From Chloroflexota bacterium (GTDB lineage: Bacteria > Chloroflexota > Anaerolineae > Anaerolineales > Villigracilaceae): a stretch of DNA of 64,000 bases. Position 1 is the stretch's first letter. Each line of letters opens with the position of its first letter. Both the position numbers and the translations under genes were made by a program. Below the pieces are notes generated by a model, which was given only the letters and a program-made list of their open reading frames with translations, did no database searches and had not been told where the DNA came from. Location of the stretch: positions 248,001 through 312,000 of the forward strand of contig JACRBL010000051.1 of the NCBI GenBank assembly GCA_016234485.1, in the 5' to 3' direction. Positions 19,001 through 25,966 of the stretch are shown piece after piece.

Positions 19001-21583
19001 CTTCAACAAGCTGACAAGATTCTGTTTGAAACGGTTGCGGGTGTTATTTTGGATGAAAAAGGCGGGACGCTAGCTGAACACGCTCAGCGTTTAACCGCGC
19101 AGTCTACCCGCCTGCCACAGTTCACCGCTTCCCTCTCCCCGAAGATTGATCCTGAACCGACGAAGTCGCTTCCCCTTCCAACCGATTTAATAATGGACAA
19201 TGATCTCGGCGGATTTAGTCAGGATGGCAGAGAATATGTCATCCATCTTGAGCCGGGTCAGCGCACACCGCATCCATGGGTCAATATTATCGCCAATCCA
19301 CAGTTTGGATTTATGGTTTCGGAATCAGGTTTGGGTTGTACCTGGGCAGAGAACAGCGGCGAGAACCGCCTGACTCCCTGGCGCAATGACCCGGTCACGG
19401 ATATGCCCGGCGAAGCGATCTACCTACGCGATGAAGAAACCGGGCTGGTCTGGTCGCCAACGCCCATGCCCGCCGGCGCCGATACGACTCATGTGATTCG
19501 TCATGGGGCAGGTTATTCCATCTTCGAGAGCCAGAATCATGGCTTGAACCAAAACCTGCGCCTGTTCGCCGCGCCCGATGCGCCGGTCAAAATTGCGCAG
19601 TTGCGTTTGCAAAATCTATGGAAGCGCCCGCGTCGTATCACCGTCACCTATTACGCGGAATGGACGCTTGGCACAACGCGTGACACGCATCAAGCTCATA
19701 TCATGCCGGAATTCGACTCGGATAAGAATGCCTTGCTCGCCAGCAACCGTTTCAACACCGAGTTCGGCGGGCGCGTGGCCTTTCTTGCCACCAATAAAAA
19801 ACCGCACGGCGTGACGGCAGACCGTACCGAGTTTTTGGGGCGCATGGGAAGTATGCGCGCTCCAGCGGCCCTCGGGCGGATTGGATTGGCGAGCGCGGTC
19901 AATGCCGGGCTGGACCCGTGCGCCGCCCTCCAATTGCATGTGGACCTCGCACCGGGTGGGACGGAGGAAGTTTTTTTCCTGGTTGGCGAAGGAAAAAACC
20001 GGGAGGACAGCCTCGCGCTGATCGGACAGATTCAGGCTGAGGCGCAGGTCGAATCGATCTGGCAATCCGTTCAACATCAATGGGATGAAATCCTGAACAT
20101 AATCAAGGTCGAAACGCCAGATCCCGGCATGGATTTGATGCTTAATCGTTGGCTGTTGTATCAAACACTTTCCTGCCGCCTGTGGGGACGCACCGGGCTG
20201 TATCAATCGAGTGGGGCGTTTGGGTTCCGCGATCAACTTCAGGATGTGATGGCGCTGTTGCATGCCCGCCCAGACCTCGCGCGCACACAGATCCTGGAAG
20301 CGGCGCGGCATCAATTCGAGGCGGGCGATGTGCTGCATTGGTGGAATCCGCCAGCGGGACGGGGCGTCCGCACGCGTTTTTCAGATGACCTGCTCTGGCT
20401 GCCGTATGTCACCGCCGAATATGTATCCGTGACCGGCGATGTATCCATTTTGCGTGAGAAGATTCCCTTCCTGATCGGCGAAACGCTCAAGCCCAATGAA
20501 GTGGAGCGTTACACCCAGTTTGAAATCGGGGATAAGGATGTTTCGCTTTATGAACACTGTTGCCGAGCGCTCAAAAAAGGCGCGACAATCGGTGAACATG
20601 GCCTGCCCTTGATGGGCGGCGGCGACTGGAATGACGGCATGAATCGGGTTGGCATTAATGGACGCGGTGAGAGCGTCTGGCTGGGCTGGTTCCTGCATGA
20701 CACTCTTGAACGTTTCGCGCCGCTGGTCAGGTTGATGACAGATGACCCAGCGCCCTATCTTCAGCAGGCTGAGCAGTTATCCCATGCGCTCGAAGCCCAT
20801 GCATGGGATGGAGCGTGGTACCTGCGCGCTTTCTATGATGACGGCTCAAAGTTGGGGTCGTACGAAAATAGCGAATGCCAGATCGATTCGATCGCGCAAT
20901 CGTGGGCGGTCTTATCGGGCGCGGCGGAATCGATGCGGGCAACCGAGGCAATGGAATCCGTTGACCGAATGTTGGTGAAGCCAACGGAGCAAATGATTCT
21001 GTTGTTCACTCCGCCCTTCGACAAGTCAGTGCGCGACCCCGGTTATATCAAAGGCTATTTACCCGGCGTGCGCGAAAATGGCGGACAATACACTCACGCC
21101 GCCATCTGGACCGCATGGGCGTTTGCCAAACTCGGGCAGGGGGATCGGGCGATGGAGTTGTTCCAGATGCTGAACCCTGTCAGCCATGCGGATACACCCG
21201 CAAAAGCGGCGCTCTATAAAGTGGAGCCTTACGTGATCGCCGCTGACATTTACAGCGTCCGGCCGCACATCGGTCGCGGCGGCTGGACCTGGTACACCGG
21301 TTCCTCCGGCTGGATGTATCGTCTGGGCATCGAAGCGATTCTGGGCATTTCACGGGTGGGTCATTTGCTCAACATTAACCCGTGCATTCCCCGCCATTGG
21401 ACAGGTTTTAAAGTGGATTATCGCTTTGGATCCACCCATTACAAAATCAGCGTGGAGAACCCGCACAACGTCAATCGCAGCACGTCAGGTGAGATCGTGT
21501 TGGATGGAATCGCTTTGCCTGGCAACTCCATGCCACTGGTGGATGATGGCCAGCCGCATGAAGTGTATGTTGTGATGGGATGA
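13094..21583 (+). CDS. Cyclic beta-1,2-glucan synthase-like protein (GT84 + glycoamylase-like + GH94)
   Basis: 2829 residues, close to rhizobial NdvB and Brucella Cgs. In order: a soluble N-terminal part; two helices near 326-382; a GT84-type glycosyltransferase with D-A-D-T near 543 and R-W-I-R-G-D-W-Q near 690; several helices at about 734-890; a glycoamylase-like domain (about 1290-1520) with E-S-G-Y-F-A-F-D; two carbohydrate-binding GH94 N-terminal modules; and a GH94 phosphorylase domain ending the protein with the catalytic G-D-W-N-D-G-M-N near 2510. In characterised members the enzyme primes, elongates and cyclises beta-1,2-glucan from UDP-glucose at the membrane and trims its length. 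That activity here is inferred from domain order. No separate exporter (NdvA) is beside it. Confidence 0.9.
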   Translation: MQTAPQVIPSETTNPDADRRLRDFAHQLAETHVVETVLALKNNLLENLKNWEMALRNANTIFNSVPAKDIPVSRAGEWMLDNFYIVKQTLRQIEEDLPLSFLKQIPKLNGTALRGYPRIFALAREWIGYSQSQLDLTQTAAFVQEYQQVTPLTIGELWALPIMLRIGILERLVYATSELTGMAVPKGLSEIPNRFASPAKETIVANCFLSLRLLTATDWKDFFEQTSRVEQILRDDPAQIHAAMDFDTRNSYRSVVEELARRSKYSEEQVALTAVELARSVEDNTNVRKTHVGFYLVDTGRAALEKSIRYKPEINVRIRRTVLAFPTFTYLGSIAFLAVLFVLGLLAYAIFSGGSPAQLIVAGVLGFGLALESAITLVHWNITHRIQPQSLPRMDFSDGIPLGNRTMVVVPTLLESAEELNHLLQELELYYLSNPDPQLTYALLTDFGDAPKEIMPEDEQLLALACTGIENLNQKYAKVAPFYLFHRQRQWNPSEGVWMGWERKRGKLADFNRLLLGLGEIAYSTQIGDVSILSTIKYVITLDADTSLPQGSANRLIATLAHPLNHAEFSADGRSVVAGYTVLQPRVAIKPTSANRSLFSQIFAGNAGFDLYSFAVSDVYQDLFGEGSYVGKGIYDVAAFERSLAGQVRQNTLLSHDLFEGIHGRAALVTDVILYEEYPWRYLVYARRLSRWIRGDWQLLPWLFPIVNTKEGMAPNRLSAINLWKVFDNLRRSLLPPTLLTLFAAAWLFLPGSPLIWTLLVFLPSVLPIAVQTIQQVRHNFGRLSFKQIFKPTLLPLTRWALAIIFLPYETLLMLGAIITTLIRLLIARKNLLQWTTAANVARAFGSNTHYETWREMAASLIFTVLLGIAIAVFNPTALWVALPLLIGWLSAPQIALFISKPAIHITAPLSETQRRQVLRLARRTWAYFEQFAGPNDHWLPPDHFQESPRGSVAHYTTPTNIGLLFVSTLSAFDLGYMGLIELAVRLRSTFESMDKLEHYRGHLLNWYDSQTLTALPPRYISTVDSGNLAASLITLRQGCFAMKDEPLLGGKRWQGLLVIMDILAEALKKLEKNNHASVESFEVELTSIYERIRTVQNQPSAWTMTLAWLSGEGWERVSHRLMELLESHPNLQSESLTELQLYLNLMRHHLQDMQRSLDLFAPWLSHLDARSASRDGMPMPGWDDFRNSLPVELPTLDQAAAMYDCIQSALAILKTQQQNETAREWCQKLDDDLSTARMTVTPLMIGFHDLAEKANDAVTGMDYRFLFHERRQVFHIGYNASTEQLDPSYYDLLASEARIASLIAISKGDVPQSHWQHLGRPVTKVNGKQVLLSWSGTMFEYLMPTLFTRNYAGTFLSDSCYAALDAQINYGQEKGVPWGISESGYFAFDVNLNYQYQAFGVPDLGYKRDLSDDLVIAPYASLIGLSLHPKAALENMARLEELNMLGRFGFYEALDYTKARLPEGQTLARVQSYMAHHQGMILLAACNYLLDDVMVKRFHSDEHIQSVELLLQEKIPQNPPIEYPHPDEPVDLPEGIRLVSSEPWRVPVDSPSPQVHVLSQGDSSVLITNAGGGFSQWREFALTRWHADATLDQWGTWIYLQDRESGALWSATCQPVGRASDHQEVLFYPHKVEFQRTDNGISLRTGITVSVDGVEIRRVNILNDSNRPRRLKLTSYGEVVLAAQAADRQHPAFNKLFIESEYLPNENALLYQRRPRSADEKPVVLVHAMIIEAGRTVTGDFESDRAQFLGRSQTMHTPQALQSSNHHLSGTTGGTLDPIFSLAQEIDLKPHAKTRVTFLTLAASSRAEALEKLSHYQTGQSIQRAFEESRARAERDLLEVGLNASEVENIQRILSALLYPVGALRAAPHVLAQNEKGQSGLWAFGISGDFPILLVRVRDGESPLLLEALQAFTYWRSHHVTVNLLILNDQDTGYALDLHNAIQRKIRFMGVEVLLNQHDGIFVLRTDQLQQADKILFETVAGVILDEKGGTLAEHAQRLTAQSTRLPQFTASLSPKIDPEPTKSLPLPTDLIMDNDLGGFSQDGREYVIHLEPGQRTPHPWVNIIANPQFGFMVSESGLGCTWAENSGENRLTPWRNDPVTDMPGEAIYLRDEETGLVWSPTPMPAGADTTHVIRHGAGYSIFESQNHGLNQNLRLFAAPDAPVKIAQLRLQNLWKRPRRITVTYYAEWTLGTTRDTHQAHIMPEFDSDKNALLASNRFNTEFGGRVAFLATNKKPHGVTADRTEFLGRMGSMRAPAALGRIGLASAVNAGLDPCAALQLHVDLAPGGTEEVFFLVGEGKNREDSLALIGQIQAEAQVESIWQSVQHQWDEILNIIKVETPDPGMDLMLNRWLLYQTLSCRLWGRTGLYQSSGAFGFRDQLQDVMALLHARPDLARTQILEAARHQFEAGDVLHWWNPPAGRGVRTRFSDDLLWLPYVTAEYVSVTGDVSILREKIPFLIGETLKPNEVERYTQFEIGDKDVSLYEHCCRALKKGATIGEHGLPLMGGGDWNDGMNRVGINGRGESVWLGWFLHDTLERFAPLVRLMTDDPAPYLQQAEQLSHALEAHAWDGAWYLRAFYDDGSKLGSYENSECQIDSIAQSWAVLSGAAESMRATEAMESVDRMLVKPTEQMILLFTPPFDKSVRDPGYIKGYLPGVRENGGQYTHAAIWTAWAFAKLGQGDRAMELFQMLNPVSHADTPAKAALYKVEPYVIAADIYSVRPHIGRGGWTWYTGSSGWMYRLGIEAILGISRVGHLLNINPCIPRHWTGFKVDYRFGSTHYKISVENPHNVNRSTSGEIVLDGIALPGNSMPLVDDGQPHEVYVVMG

Positions 21584-21648
21584 GGTAATTTCCTTCCAAG
21601 CCCCTCTCGTTGGATATCATCCAGGGAGTGTGTGACACTGGATTGGGT

Positions 21649-22086
21649 TTACGTTGCTTCCAGCAGATCCTTGAGCAATGCCAGGTTTTCCCTGCCCTGC
21701 TTCCTCATGTTTTTTTCCAGTTTGACTTCATCCATCTGGAAGAAGTTAACCACATTGGCCTGCGTGGACAGATTGATTTTCGTAACGCCATCCACTCTCT
21801 CGAAGGTGTACGAAGTGTACAATTGCAGGGGACCCGTCAGGGATCGGAACCCGAATTTTCGATCCTGCTCGTACTCCGTCACTTCAAAGGAACTGAAATT
21901 CCTGCGGCCCATCAAATGGCCGATGGAGCGAAAAAAAGAGCCGACATTGTTACTCACGCCATCAGCAAGCGCGGATGATGCCAGGGCGCCATACTGCCAC
22001 TGAAAATCGTTTTCTGGCGCGCTGACGAAATTGAAGACCTGTCCAATTGGGCTGGAGATCATCACATCAAGATTAACATTAATCAT
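21649..22086 (-). CDS. SRPBCC-family protein (polyketide cyclase/START-like)
   Basis: 145 residues. The start I-N-V-N-L-D-V-M-I-S-S-P-I-G-Q-V-F-N-F-V-S is the typical first strand and helix of the Bet v 1-like ligand-binding fold, followed by G-S-F-F-R-S, F-E-V-T-E-Y and a long C-terminal helix with N-L-A-L-L-K-D-L-L-E. Such proteins bind or process small hydrophobic ligands; the ligand here is unknown. It is the last of three small minus-strand genes (SnoaL-like, RRM, SRPBCC). Confidence 0.8.
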   Translation of the reverse strand: MINVNLDVMISSPIGQVFNFVSAPENDFQWQYGALASSALADGVSNNVGSFFRSIGHLMGRRNFSSFEVTEYEQDRKFGFRSLTGPLQLYTSYTFERVDGVTKINLSTQANVVNFFQMDEVKLEKNMRKQGRENLALLKDLLEAT

Positions 22087-22115
22087 TCGGCTCTTTCCTG
22101 CCAGTAGCGGAGCGT

Positions 22116-22400
22116 TTAAGGCCCCGCGACGGGGCTGTCCACGCCGCGCTGCGGCCTGGGGTTGGCGAGGCTGACCTTCAATGCCTGATCGCCCAGCGAA
22201 AACGCATTAAACATGTTGACGGCCTGGTCGGCTTCGGTCTGCGCGCTCATGGTGATGAACGCAAACCCCTTGGACTCGCCGCTTTTGCGGTCTTTGATGA
22301 TGTCGGCAGTCACCACCTCTCCCGCCTGCGTAAACAGAGACTTCAATTCCTCCTGGGTGGTGGATTTGGACAGGTTTCCTACATACAGTTTGGCTTCCAT
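22116..22400 (-). CDS. Small RNA-binding protein with one RRM domain
   Basis: 94 residues, almost entirely one RNA recognition motif. RNP2 is L-Y-V-G-N-L at residues 5-10 and RNP1 is K-G-F-A-F-I-T-M near residue 44, with aromatic residues in place. Bacterial proteins of this type (Rbp family in cyanobacteria and others) are often cold- or stress-regulated RNA chaperones. The gene has a 117-nt upstream gap and an SD-like GGAGAGAG about 10 nt before the ATG. Function inferred from the fold. Confidence 0.92.
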   Translation of the reverse strand: MEAKLYVGNLSKSTTQEELKSLFTQAGEVVTADIIKDRKSGESKGFAFITMSAQTEADQAVNMFNAFSLGDQALKVSLANPRPQRGVDSPVAGP

Positions 22401-22517
22401 TGTTACTACTCTCTCCGGTATTCACCGGGATAAAAACGCCGCCAACCCCATAACAGGGTCGTCGGCGACAATGCCACGTGGATCCAGTTATTTCATTCTC
22501 GGCGAGACCCTGCGGGA

Positions 22518-22961
22518 TTACAGCGCAACAGGCGTCACGCCAAGTTGACCCAGAATCGCCTTCAAACCCGCGCCTGTGGTCGGCTCGGTTTCCCACGCGG
22601 CGATCTTGCCATTTTTGACAGTAACCCTGGTCTTTGCCATTTTGGTTGAAAACGCATTGTTCGTCGCCGGGATCACGCCCATGTTCATATCCGTCAAATC
22701 GAAGGCGCCGCTGTGGGTCCCGCTCAGTTGCGCTGTGGAACGCACAACATCGCCGTCCGCGCCGATCATCTTGAAATGATAGTCGAGGTCCGGGAAGGCC
22801 GTCTTCATGCTCAGACTCATCCCCAGCCAGGCTTCCGCATTGATGGGTTCAGGGACAGGTCCACTGAAAACGAAATCCTCCGTGAGCATGGATTTTGCAG
22901 ACTCGAAATTACCCTTCTGGATGGAATCCAACAGGGCTTGCACGATCTCTCTTTTATTCAT
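22518..22961 (-). CDS. SnoaL-like/NTF2-fold protein (ester cyclase type)
   Basis: 147 residues with the cone-like NTF2 fold pattern: an N-terminal helix with V-Q-A-L-L-D-S-I, then F-V-F-S-G-P-V-P-E-P-I-N, A-F-P-D-L-D-Y-H-F, and strand pairs with T-H-S-G-A-F-D-L-T. F-P-D and H-x-G-x-F are shared by SnoaL-type ester cyclases and related proteins. The substrate is unknown. A good SD (AAGGAGCG) precedes the ATG. The 396-nt gap upstream (22962-23357) contains no gene I can support, only a terminator for the next gene. Confidence 0.75.
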   Translation of the reverse strand: MNKREIVQALLDSIQKGNFESAKSMLTEDFVFSGPVPEPINAEAWLGMSLSMKTAFPDLDYHFKMIGADGDVVRSTAQLSGTHSGAFDLTDMNMGVIPATNNAFSTKMAKTRVTVKNGKIAAWETEPTTGAGLKAILGQLGVTPVAL

Positions 22962-23205
22962 GGTAGCGCTCCTTCAACGTGAACCGATCAACGTACAAGT
23001 AAATGGGCCTTGGTCTGGATGGATGCTCCCTGTGGAACAGCCGCCGTTTCCCCCGATTGATAAACACAATGTTTATGAAATGCCTGTATCAGTGTAACAC
23101 ACAAAGCATTTCAAATACGCGGCAGATTAAAGGGCCGCTCGGCGTTTCTGAGTTTTAGATTCTCCCAGCCCTCCAGATTTGGCCAACGATTTCGCCCATT
23201 TAAAA

Positions 23206-23246
23206 ACCCAGCCCCCGTTTGACCTGCCACGGGTCACTCGGGGGCT
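23206..23246 (-). terminator. Rho-independent terminator
   Basis: AGCCCCCG / CGGGGGCT arms, with further internal pairing, followed on the minus strand by GGGTTTTTA. It lies downstream of the steroid-reductase-like gene that stops at 23358. Confidence 0.65.
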
Positions 23247-23357
23247 GTTGAGGAGAATGCACTTTCAATTTTACATGGGGACGTTAGCCATTCCTGAAAC
23301 TGAAATGAGCGCCCGATAAGAATATTGTGGGCGAAATGTGTTGGAAAAGCGAAACAA

Positions 23358-24122
23358 TCACCATATCCCAGGGATGATGGCCTTTCGGTCGGCGGGATAT
23401 TCAGGGAATGTTTTGCGATACCACTTGTGATGAGACCAGGCGCGCGGGGCCAGGTTGGCGAACGTCCAGATGGCGAAGGTGAGGCCAGCCAGCGACCAGG
23501 TGGCGATGGCCCAGCCAAACCATTCGAGAATCTCGCCGAAATAATTGGGGCAGGAGATGTACTCGTAGAGTCCGCCGCGGGGAATTTTGTAATCGGTCTC
23601 GCCCCGCTGACGGAGGCCGCGCAACTGTTTATCGGCCCAATGATTGATGGCGAATCCACCGACAAAAAGAATTAGTCCGATGATAAAGCGCGGATCCATC
23701 AGCCAGCTCACCGTGTAGCGATCCCCCGAGAAATGGAAGATGTAGCGTCCGTTCAAGTAGCCATTCCCCGTGTTGAAGATGACCGCCATGAGGACAACGA
23801 TGAGCGGCATTTTCTTTTTTCCATCACGCAAGAGGAAGGGGTAGACGTAAGAGCGATGGATGTAATGCGCCTCCCACATCAGGAAGAAGAGGACGGTCGT
23901 CAGCGTTTTGGGCGCGTCGCCGATCACAAACATGACGGCCATCGCGATGGCCGAGACGGATTCCATCGCGAGCCAGCCCAGCCAGGTGGGCAGATCCGGC
24001 CCCCAGCCGCGACGCGTGTGACGTCCATAGGGCGCGGCGATAAAGAAGAGGGCGATGAAGATTCCCAGGGCAACGATAAATGAGATGATGACGATGGCGC
24101 GGAATGCGGTGAGTTCTGTCAT
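23358..24122 (-). CDS. Steroid 5-alpha-reductase-like membrane protein (DUF1295/SRD5A type)
   Basis: 254 residues with about six hydrophobic helices. The C-terminal half has the conserved features of the 3-oxo-5-alpha-steroid 4-dehydrogenase family: Y-K-I-P-R-G-G-L-Y-E-Y-I-S-C-P-N-Y-F-G-E-I-x-E-W near residue 190 and H-H-K-W-Y near the end, residues thought to bind NADPH. The N-terminal half has R-R-G-W-G and E-x-H-Y-I-H-R, also family-typical. The bacterial substrate is not known. Single gene with its own terminator. Confidence 0.85.
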   Translation of the reverse strand: MTELTAFRAIVIISFIVALGIFIALFFIAAPYGRHTRRGWGPDLPTWLGWLAMESVSAIAMAVMFVIGDAPKTLTTVLFFLMWEAHYIHRSYVYPFLLRDGKKKMPLIVVLMAVIFNTGNGYLNGRYIFHFSGDRYTVSWLMDPRFIIGLILFVGGFAINHWADKQLRGLRQRGETDYKIPRGGLYEYISCPNYFGEILEWFGWAIATWSLAGLTFAIWTFANLAPRAWSHHKWYRKTFPEYPADRKAIIPGIW

Positions 24123-24135
24123 GGGAAAGCCTTAA

Positions 24136-24266
24136 TTGGACGCGGATGAACGCGGAGATTTTTTGTGGTTTCCGCTGACGTAAAACGTTCGCGTTATCTC
24201 AATCTTATTTTGGACTCCGAAAGTTCTACTTTCGGAGTCGACAACTCCTGAAGTCGAGCTTCAGGA
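24136..24266. repeat. Intergenic dispersed repeat and hairpins
   Basis: This gap holds GGACGCGGATGAACGCGGA (24136-24156), then GGACTCCGAAAG/CTTTCGGAGTC (about 24213-24240) and CTCCTGAAG/CTTCAGGA (about 24246-24266). The last hairpin lies immediately before the stop codon of the SDR gene and reads as its hairpin terminator or a repeat. Confidence 0.5.
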
Positions 24267-25235
24267 TTTTGAATTTTCCTGGAACCATTTCAACGTATCG
24301 GCAATCGTCTCTTGAAACAGGCGCGGGGAGTAGCCGAGGTCGCGCGCCGCGCGGGCGTGGCTGATGTGACGGTTGGAGTTCATCGCATTCAACATGGGAC
24401 GCGTGTAGATCGGTTGCGAGCCGTTGACTTGCGCGAGTTTCGCCATGATGGGTTGCGCGAGTTGCGCCAGCCAGATGGGGACGGCGAAACGCGGCGCAGG
24501 TCGGCCTGTGTGTTGTGCGACAAATTGCGCCACATCACGCAGGGAATGCCAGCGCCCCGAAAGGATGTAACGCGCGCCACGCGGGGCCAGGCGCTCGGCG
24601 GCGATGGCGCCGTCCACCACGTCGCGGACGTCCACCCAGTCGTAGCCGCCGCGGACGAGGGCGGGGACGCGTCCACGGGCGAGGAGTTGCAGGGCCTGTC
24701 CAAAGTAGGAGGGGCGGAAGTCGAAGGGGCCGGCGATGGCGGTCGGGATCAGGATGACCGCGTCCAGCCCACGGTCCAGAGAATGACGCGTTTCCAATTC
24801 GGCCAGGGCTTTGGAACGTTCGTATGGCGGGAGGCGGTCAGAGATCAGAAGCGGGCGGTCTTCATCCATTGGCTGATCGAAAGGCGCGTGATCGTAGGCG
24901 TGGATGGAGCCGAAGTAGAGCAATCGCCGCACGCCGTTTTGGAGACAGGCCTCGACGACGTTGCGCGCGCCCTGCACGTTGACGCGTTCGAGTTCGTCCC
25001 AATTTTCGAGATTGATGGAAATGGAACTAGCGAGATGATAGACGATCTCGGCGCCGCGAAAGGCCGCTCGAAGCGAGGACGGGTCGGCGAGGTCGGCCGC
25101 GACCGCTTCCACGTCCAGACCTGCGAGGGCGCGACGGTCGCGATGGACGAGGGCGCGGACGGGACGTCCCTGCGCGCGCAGGGCGCGAATCAAATTGGCT
25201 CCGACATGGCCGGATGCTCCTGTGACGAGAATCAT
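24261..25235 (-). CDS. NAD-dependent epimerase/dehydratase (extended SDR)
   Basis: 324 residues. The Rossmann motif T-G-A-S-G-H-V-G is at residues 5-12, D-L-A-D follows near 50, and the catalytic Y-x3-K is Y-E-R-S-K near 147 after a F-G-S-I-H-A-Y segment. This is the extended SDR pattern shared by 3-beta-HSD-, dihydroflavonol reductase- and sugar epimerase-like enzymes. The substrate cannot be specified. I chose the start at MILVTGAS, with AAAGGA 7 nt before it; the longer reading crosses the promoter of the divergent OsmC gene. Confidence 0.88.
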   Translation of the reverse strand: MILVTGASGHVGANLIRALRAQGRPVRALVHRDRRALAGLDVEAVAADLADPSSLRAAFRGAEIVYHLASSISINLENWDELERVNVQGARNVVEACLQNGVRRLLYFGSIHAYDHAPFDQPMDEDRPLLISDRLPPYERSKALAELETRHSLDRGLDAVILIPTAIAGPFDFRPSYFGQALQLLARGRVPALVRGGYDWVDVRDVVDGAIAAERLAPRGARYILSGRWHSLRDVAQFVAQHTGRPAPRFAVPIWLAQLAQPIMAKLAQVNGSQPIYTRPMLNAMNSNRHISHARAARDLGYSPRLFQETIADTLKWFQENSKS

Positions 25236-25299
25236 GATGAGTCCTTTGGTATGGTTGCTAACACTGCGGACGCGGCGGAGTTGCCTGGGGGAAGCGGGG

Positions 25300-25305
25300 T
25301 ATACT
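25300..25305 (+). promoter_or_regulatory. Candidate -10 element for a leaderless transcript
   Basis: TATACT ends 6 nt before the ATG at 25312, with no Shine-Dalgarno. This is the same hexamer and spacing as at 11000. Confidence 0.4.
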
Positions 25306-25311
25306 GCGGGC

Positions 25312-25716
25312 ATGGCTAATAATATCGTTCATCTCAATTGGAATCCCGAAGCGCAGTTCGTTTTGCGCGACAATGAAAATTATCAAATCCCCATGAAATC
25401 GAAAGGCGTGAAGGCCTCGGACTTGCTTTCGATGGTGCTGATCGGTTGCTCTTCGCACGATGTGGTGGAGATTCTACTCAAACAACGGCAGGATTTGCGT
25501 GAGTTGCGCGTGACCGCCGACGGCATTCAAGACGACGATCCGCCCTGGCGCTTCCGCAAAATTAACATCCGTTTTCAGGCGCTGGGCAAAGGCTTGGACG
25601 TGGAGAAAGTCCGCAAGGCCATCGCGCTGAGCGAGGAGAAATATTGCTCGGTGTATGTGACGTTGCGCGACGCGGTGGAGATCACGAATGAGGTGGAAGT
25701 GGTGGAAGTTGAGTAG
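25312..25716 (+). CDS. OsmC/Ohr family peroxiredoxin-like protein
   Basis: 134 residues. The two conserved family cysteines are visible: V-L-I-G-C-S-S-H-D at residue 43-51 and E-E-K-Y-C-S-V near residue 109, with the R of the first strand region. OsmC/Ohr proteins reduce organic hydroperoxides through these cysteines. The Cys-1 context with G-C-S-S-H-D resembles the YhfA-like branch, so the substrate may differ. Divergent from the SDR gene with 76 nt between them. It lies near other redox genes (DsbA-like, VOC, NADP oxidoreductase-like). Confidence 0.87.
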   Translation: MANNIVHLNWNPEAQFVLRDNENYQIPMKSKGVKASDLLSMVLIGCSSHDVVEILLKQRQDLRELRVTADGIQDDDPPWRFRKINIRFQALGKGLDVEKVRKAIALSEEKYCSVYVTLRDAVEITNEVEVVEVE

Positions 25717-25731
25717 ACGCGAACATCTGAA

Positions 25732-25863
25732 TTTCAGTAAACCACAGGTTCCTCGTCGTTGCGAGGAGGGCGCTCTTCCCGACGAAGCAATCTCCGCGCC
25801 GTGGGAGGGGATTGCTTCGCAAAGTGCGCTCGCAATGACGGTTCCTGGTGGTGTTTCAGTAAA
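25732..25863. repeat. CATTGCGAG/GCAATGACG palindromic element, copy 2, with flanking direct repeats
   Basis: The element (about 25754-25842) is flanked by 10-bp direct repeats TTTCAGTAAA at 25732-25741 and 25854-25863. GGTTCC and GGTTCCT lie just inside the flanks. The direct repeats may be a target-site duplication, which would mark this copy as a recent insertion. Confidence 0.7.
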
Positions 25864-25914
25864 ACTGTGATTTACTGAATTTGTTTTTCGCCAATCATAT
25901 TGACATCTTAAATC

Positions 25915-25952
25915 AAAAGCGCCAACAAGGGCTTTCCTCGTTGGCGCTTTGA
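25915..25952. terminator. Bidirectional rho-independent terminator
   Basis: AAAGCGCCAAC / GTTGGCGCTTT around AAGGGCTTTCCTC, with A-rich and T-rich flanks. It lies between the convergent OsmC and DsbA-like genes. Confidence 0.85.
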
Positions 25953-25966
25953 TTCATCTTTTGCTT

